Below are positions 62,376 to 64,000 of a stretch of DNA of 64,000 nucleotides, piece after piece; position 1 is the stretch's first letter; the number at the start of each line of letters is the position of its first letter. The notes beneath the pieces were generated by a model. The model ran no database searches. It was given only the letters and a program-made list of their open reading frames with translations, and had not been told where the DNA came from. Location of the stretch: assembly GCA_017347465.1 (NCBI GenBank), contig AP021858.1, positions 2,436,472-2,500,471 on the forward strand. Direction: 5' to 3'. This DNA is from Candidatus Nitrosymbiomonas proteolyticus. GTDB taxonomy: Bacteria; Armatimonadota; Fimbriimonadia; Fimbriimonadales; Fimbriimonadaceae. The translations under genes and the position numbers were made by a program.

Positions 62376-63607
62376 GGGGCGCCCCCGAGCGGAGCGAGCA
62401 AGATCGTCGCCCCCGCGTCGCACAAGTCGTCGACGAAGTTCGGGTTCGTCGCCGAGCTCAGGCTCGATTTCCTCTTGGGCGGCGCGAAACGTTCCGCATC
62501 GTAAAGGACCGCCGTAACGTCGTGGCCAGCCCTTCGAAGTTGTCCGATCGCCCCTGGCAACCCCGCGTCTTCGACAGCAACGAACACGTAAACGATGTTG
62601 TTGGGCGCGAGTTCAGGGATCGTAGAGAGGATTCGGCTCGAAAGCGGCGCCTCGTCGATCGCTTCAATCTCCGCCAACAGTCGCATGAGGTTCTGCTCGC
62701 GCTCCTGGGGAGGCTGGGTTTCGGGGTCCAACTCTCGCCCAGGAAGTTGAACGGCGACGCCCTGCCGCAGGAACTGCTTGATCGAGTACGCCAGGTGCGA
62801 ACACATTCGCTCCAGAGTCGTGTCGACGCCTTCTCCAACATCTGAGCCTCGCTCGGTTTGCAGGTAGAGGCTCACACCGCTCTGCGAGCCCGTCTCAAAC
62901 TCCTTGACCATGAGTTGGCCCGTTCTCGCCGTCGTGCGCCAGTGAACGTGCCTAAGCGCGTCGCCGGGGAAGTACTGCCTGACCCCGCGCGGCTCGATGC
63001 CATGTCCCCGCGACCTTCCATGCTCGGCCTCCGAAAAGCCCCAGCCGGCAGCCGAAGAGAAGTCGAGATCGAGCGGCAGCGGGTCCGGGAGAACGAGCAT
63101 TTCGGATGGCTCGGTTTCGTATTTTCTCGACATCGTGACAAGCCCCAAGGCGTCGCTTCCGAACACGGCGAGCCGAGACCAAACGTACCTGCCGCGACGC
63201 AACGGCTTGAACTGGTACTGCGTCGAGATGGCCTGTCCAAACGCGGGCGCAATCGGAAGGCTCGGCGAGAGGTCTTGCCACACCATTCGCTCCGGGAGAA
63301 AGTCCGACACCATGATGAGCGGCCGGCGAATCTTCCGAAGACTCCATGCGGTGAGCTCGATCGTTACTAGGTCCCTCGCCCGAACGACGGGCGGGACGGT
63401 GCGCTCAAATCTCAGCCCCCGCACCGAGAGCCACGCCTGCAACCGCGATGCGCCGATCGTCGCAATCATCGCCGTACTCATATAGAAGAGGGCTGGAGAA
63501 TTGAGCGCGACCGCGACCAACAGCAGGAACGCGGAAGCGGTCGTGAGCGCCACCGCCGCGATGTTGCTCAGGGATTCGGTCGTGGAGTTGGGCCGAGGTT
63601 TGCTCAC
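62372..63607 (-). CDS. DUF58 domain protein
   Basis: 411 residues. Two N-terminal membrane helices (~16-55), a beta-rich region, and the DUF58 core with RQYFPGDALRHVHWRTTARTG and LMVKEFETG, followed by a vWA-like domain. Partner of MoxR ATPases in folding or secretion of envelope proteins. GTG start at 63607, one base after the MoxR stop. Confidence 0.9.
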   Translation of the reverse strand: MSKPRPNSTTESLSNIAAVALTTASAFLLLVAVALNSPALFYMSTAMIATIGASRLQAWLSVRGLRFERTVPPVVRARDLVTIELTAWSLRKIRRPLIMVSDFLPERMVWQDLSPSLPIAPAFGQAISTQYQFKPLRRGRYVWSRLAVFGSDALGLVTMSRKYETEPSEMLVLPDPLPLDLDFSSAAGWGFSEAEHGRSRGHGIEPRGVRQYFPGDALRHVHWRTTARTGQLMVKEFETGSQSGVSLYLQTERGSDVGEGVDTTLERMCSHLAYSIKQFLRQGVAVQLPGRELDPETQPPQEREQNLMRLLAEIEAIDEAPLSSRILSTIPELAPNNIVYVFVAVEDAGLPGAIGQLRRAGHDVTAVLYDAERFAPPKRKSSLSSATNPNFVDDLCDAGATILLAPLGGAP

Positions 63608-63608
63608 G

Positions 63609-64000
63609 TCAAGCGGTGGGACTGGGGATCGGGGCTGGCACGGAATCCAACGTTTTCATCAAAATCTGCTCGGCGTTCGTGCCCCTCGCTCGAACATCGG
63701 CGCGGGGCAGAACCCTGAGCGAGAGCACGCTGAGGGCGACCGCCTTCACGTCATCGGGCCGGACGAATTCCGATCCGCTCATCGCCGCGTGCGCCTGAGC
63801 CGCGCGCATCAGGTGGAGCGAGCCTCGCGGCGACGCCCCCATCAGAAGTTGAGGGTTCTCACGAGTGGCTCGGACGATTTGGACGATGTACTCGCGGACC
63901 GAATCATGTACGAACACCTCCCGAACGGCTGCCTGCAACTCCAAGAGGTCGTCCATCGTCAGAACCCCTTTCATGGATTCGAGCGGATGTTCGAGTTGAT
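63609..64000 (-). CDS. MoxR-family AAA+ ATPase, N-terminal part outside window
   Basis: C-terminal ~130 residues only; the frame is open to the window end. EHPLES, LLELQAAVREVFVHDSVREY, ASPRGSLHLMRAAQAHAAM and FVRPDDVKAVALSVLSLRV match the MoxR C-terminal lid domain. First visible gene of the MoxR-DUF58-TgpA-holA operon. Confidence 0.92.
   Translation of the reverse strand, partial: QLEHPLESMKGVLTMDDLLELQAAVREVFVHDSVREYIVQIVRATRENPQLLMGASPRGSLHLMRAAQAHAAMSGSEFVRPDDVKAVALSVLSLRVLPRADVRARGTNAEQILMKTLDSVPAPIPSPTA

Noticed and set aside
60405-62504. Very long open frame antisense to the transglutaminase gene
   Set aside because: Low-complexity Arg/Pro/Gly/His composition and exact overlap with a well-supported gene.

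Overview
The window reads as one contiguous stretch of a high-GC bacterial chromosome. Several genes imply an outer membrane: a secretin, an MlaD/MCE protein, predicted outer-membrane barrels and PilMNOP. Two PEP-CTERM proteins, tandem glycosyl-hydrolase-like family-10 (YngK-type) proteins, a flagellar cap gene and a type IV pilus operon suggest an environmental diderm. My best guess is Armatimonadota (Fimbriimonadia-like), from gene content only; no rRNA is present to settle it.

Layout. (1) 1-5417: a type III-like restriction-modification operon (mod, four-helix-bundle protein, res). (2) 5605-16805: chromosomal genes on the plus strand, including a PEP-CTERM protein, a class II aldolase, hisS, a barrel protein, a membrane coiled-coil/J-like pair, a YHS lipoprotein, an RlmI-type methyltransferase, a PhyH-like oxygenase, an amidase and a subtilase, with one sugar-phosphate-isomerase-like gene on the minus strand. 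(3) 16816-20205, minus: dnaK, then hslV-glnB plus a degenerate REP-transposase-like gene. (4) 20283-26126: a PhoR-like kinase, a second PEP-CTERM protein, two GHL10 paralogues, a DUF2993 protein and tRNA-Leu(UAG). (5) 26387-30943, minus: a compact defence-like island with an EcoRI-family adenine methyltransferase, DUF5343, HEPN, DUF3825 and DUF262-HNH proteins. (6) 31281-35998: persulfide-dioxygenase/rhodanese fusion, GT2 glycosyltransferase and acyl-CoA carboxylase beta subunit. (7) 36086-47756, minus: a twelve-gene type IV pilus operon containing an HD-GYP gene. (8) 47937-54289: NatAB-type ABC exporter, fliD, a barrel protein and rplJ-rplL. (9) 54365-64000: clpC, an mlaD-like gene, rplI, and a MoxR-DUF58-transglutaminase-holA operon running off the end.

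The most unusual material is in the two defence regions. The island at 26-31 kb joins a modification enzyme, a GmrSD-like HNH nuclease and a HEPN/DUF5343 pair behind one strong, apparently leaderless promoter. Its methyltransferase and its HNH protein each carry an in-frame copy of the same palindromic repeat. The type III operon carries two other in-frame repeat families: a 9-nt GTCCACNNC minisatellite at three places and an AATCC-type repeat. Small repeats therefore seem to have entered coding sequence repeatedly in defence genes, and I saw none in the housekeeping genes.

Functional links elsewhere: HD-GYP next to PilM, together with an MshEN-like PilB, suggests cyclic-di-GMP control of pili. 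PII overlaps the HslV protease gene although hslU is absent. The L10 and L9 ribosomal proteins both carry acidic Ala/Pro/Glu tails.
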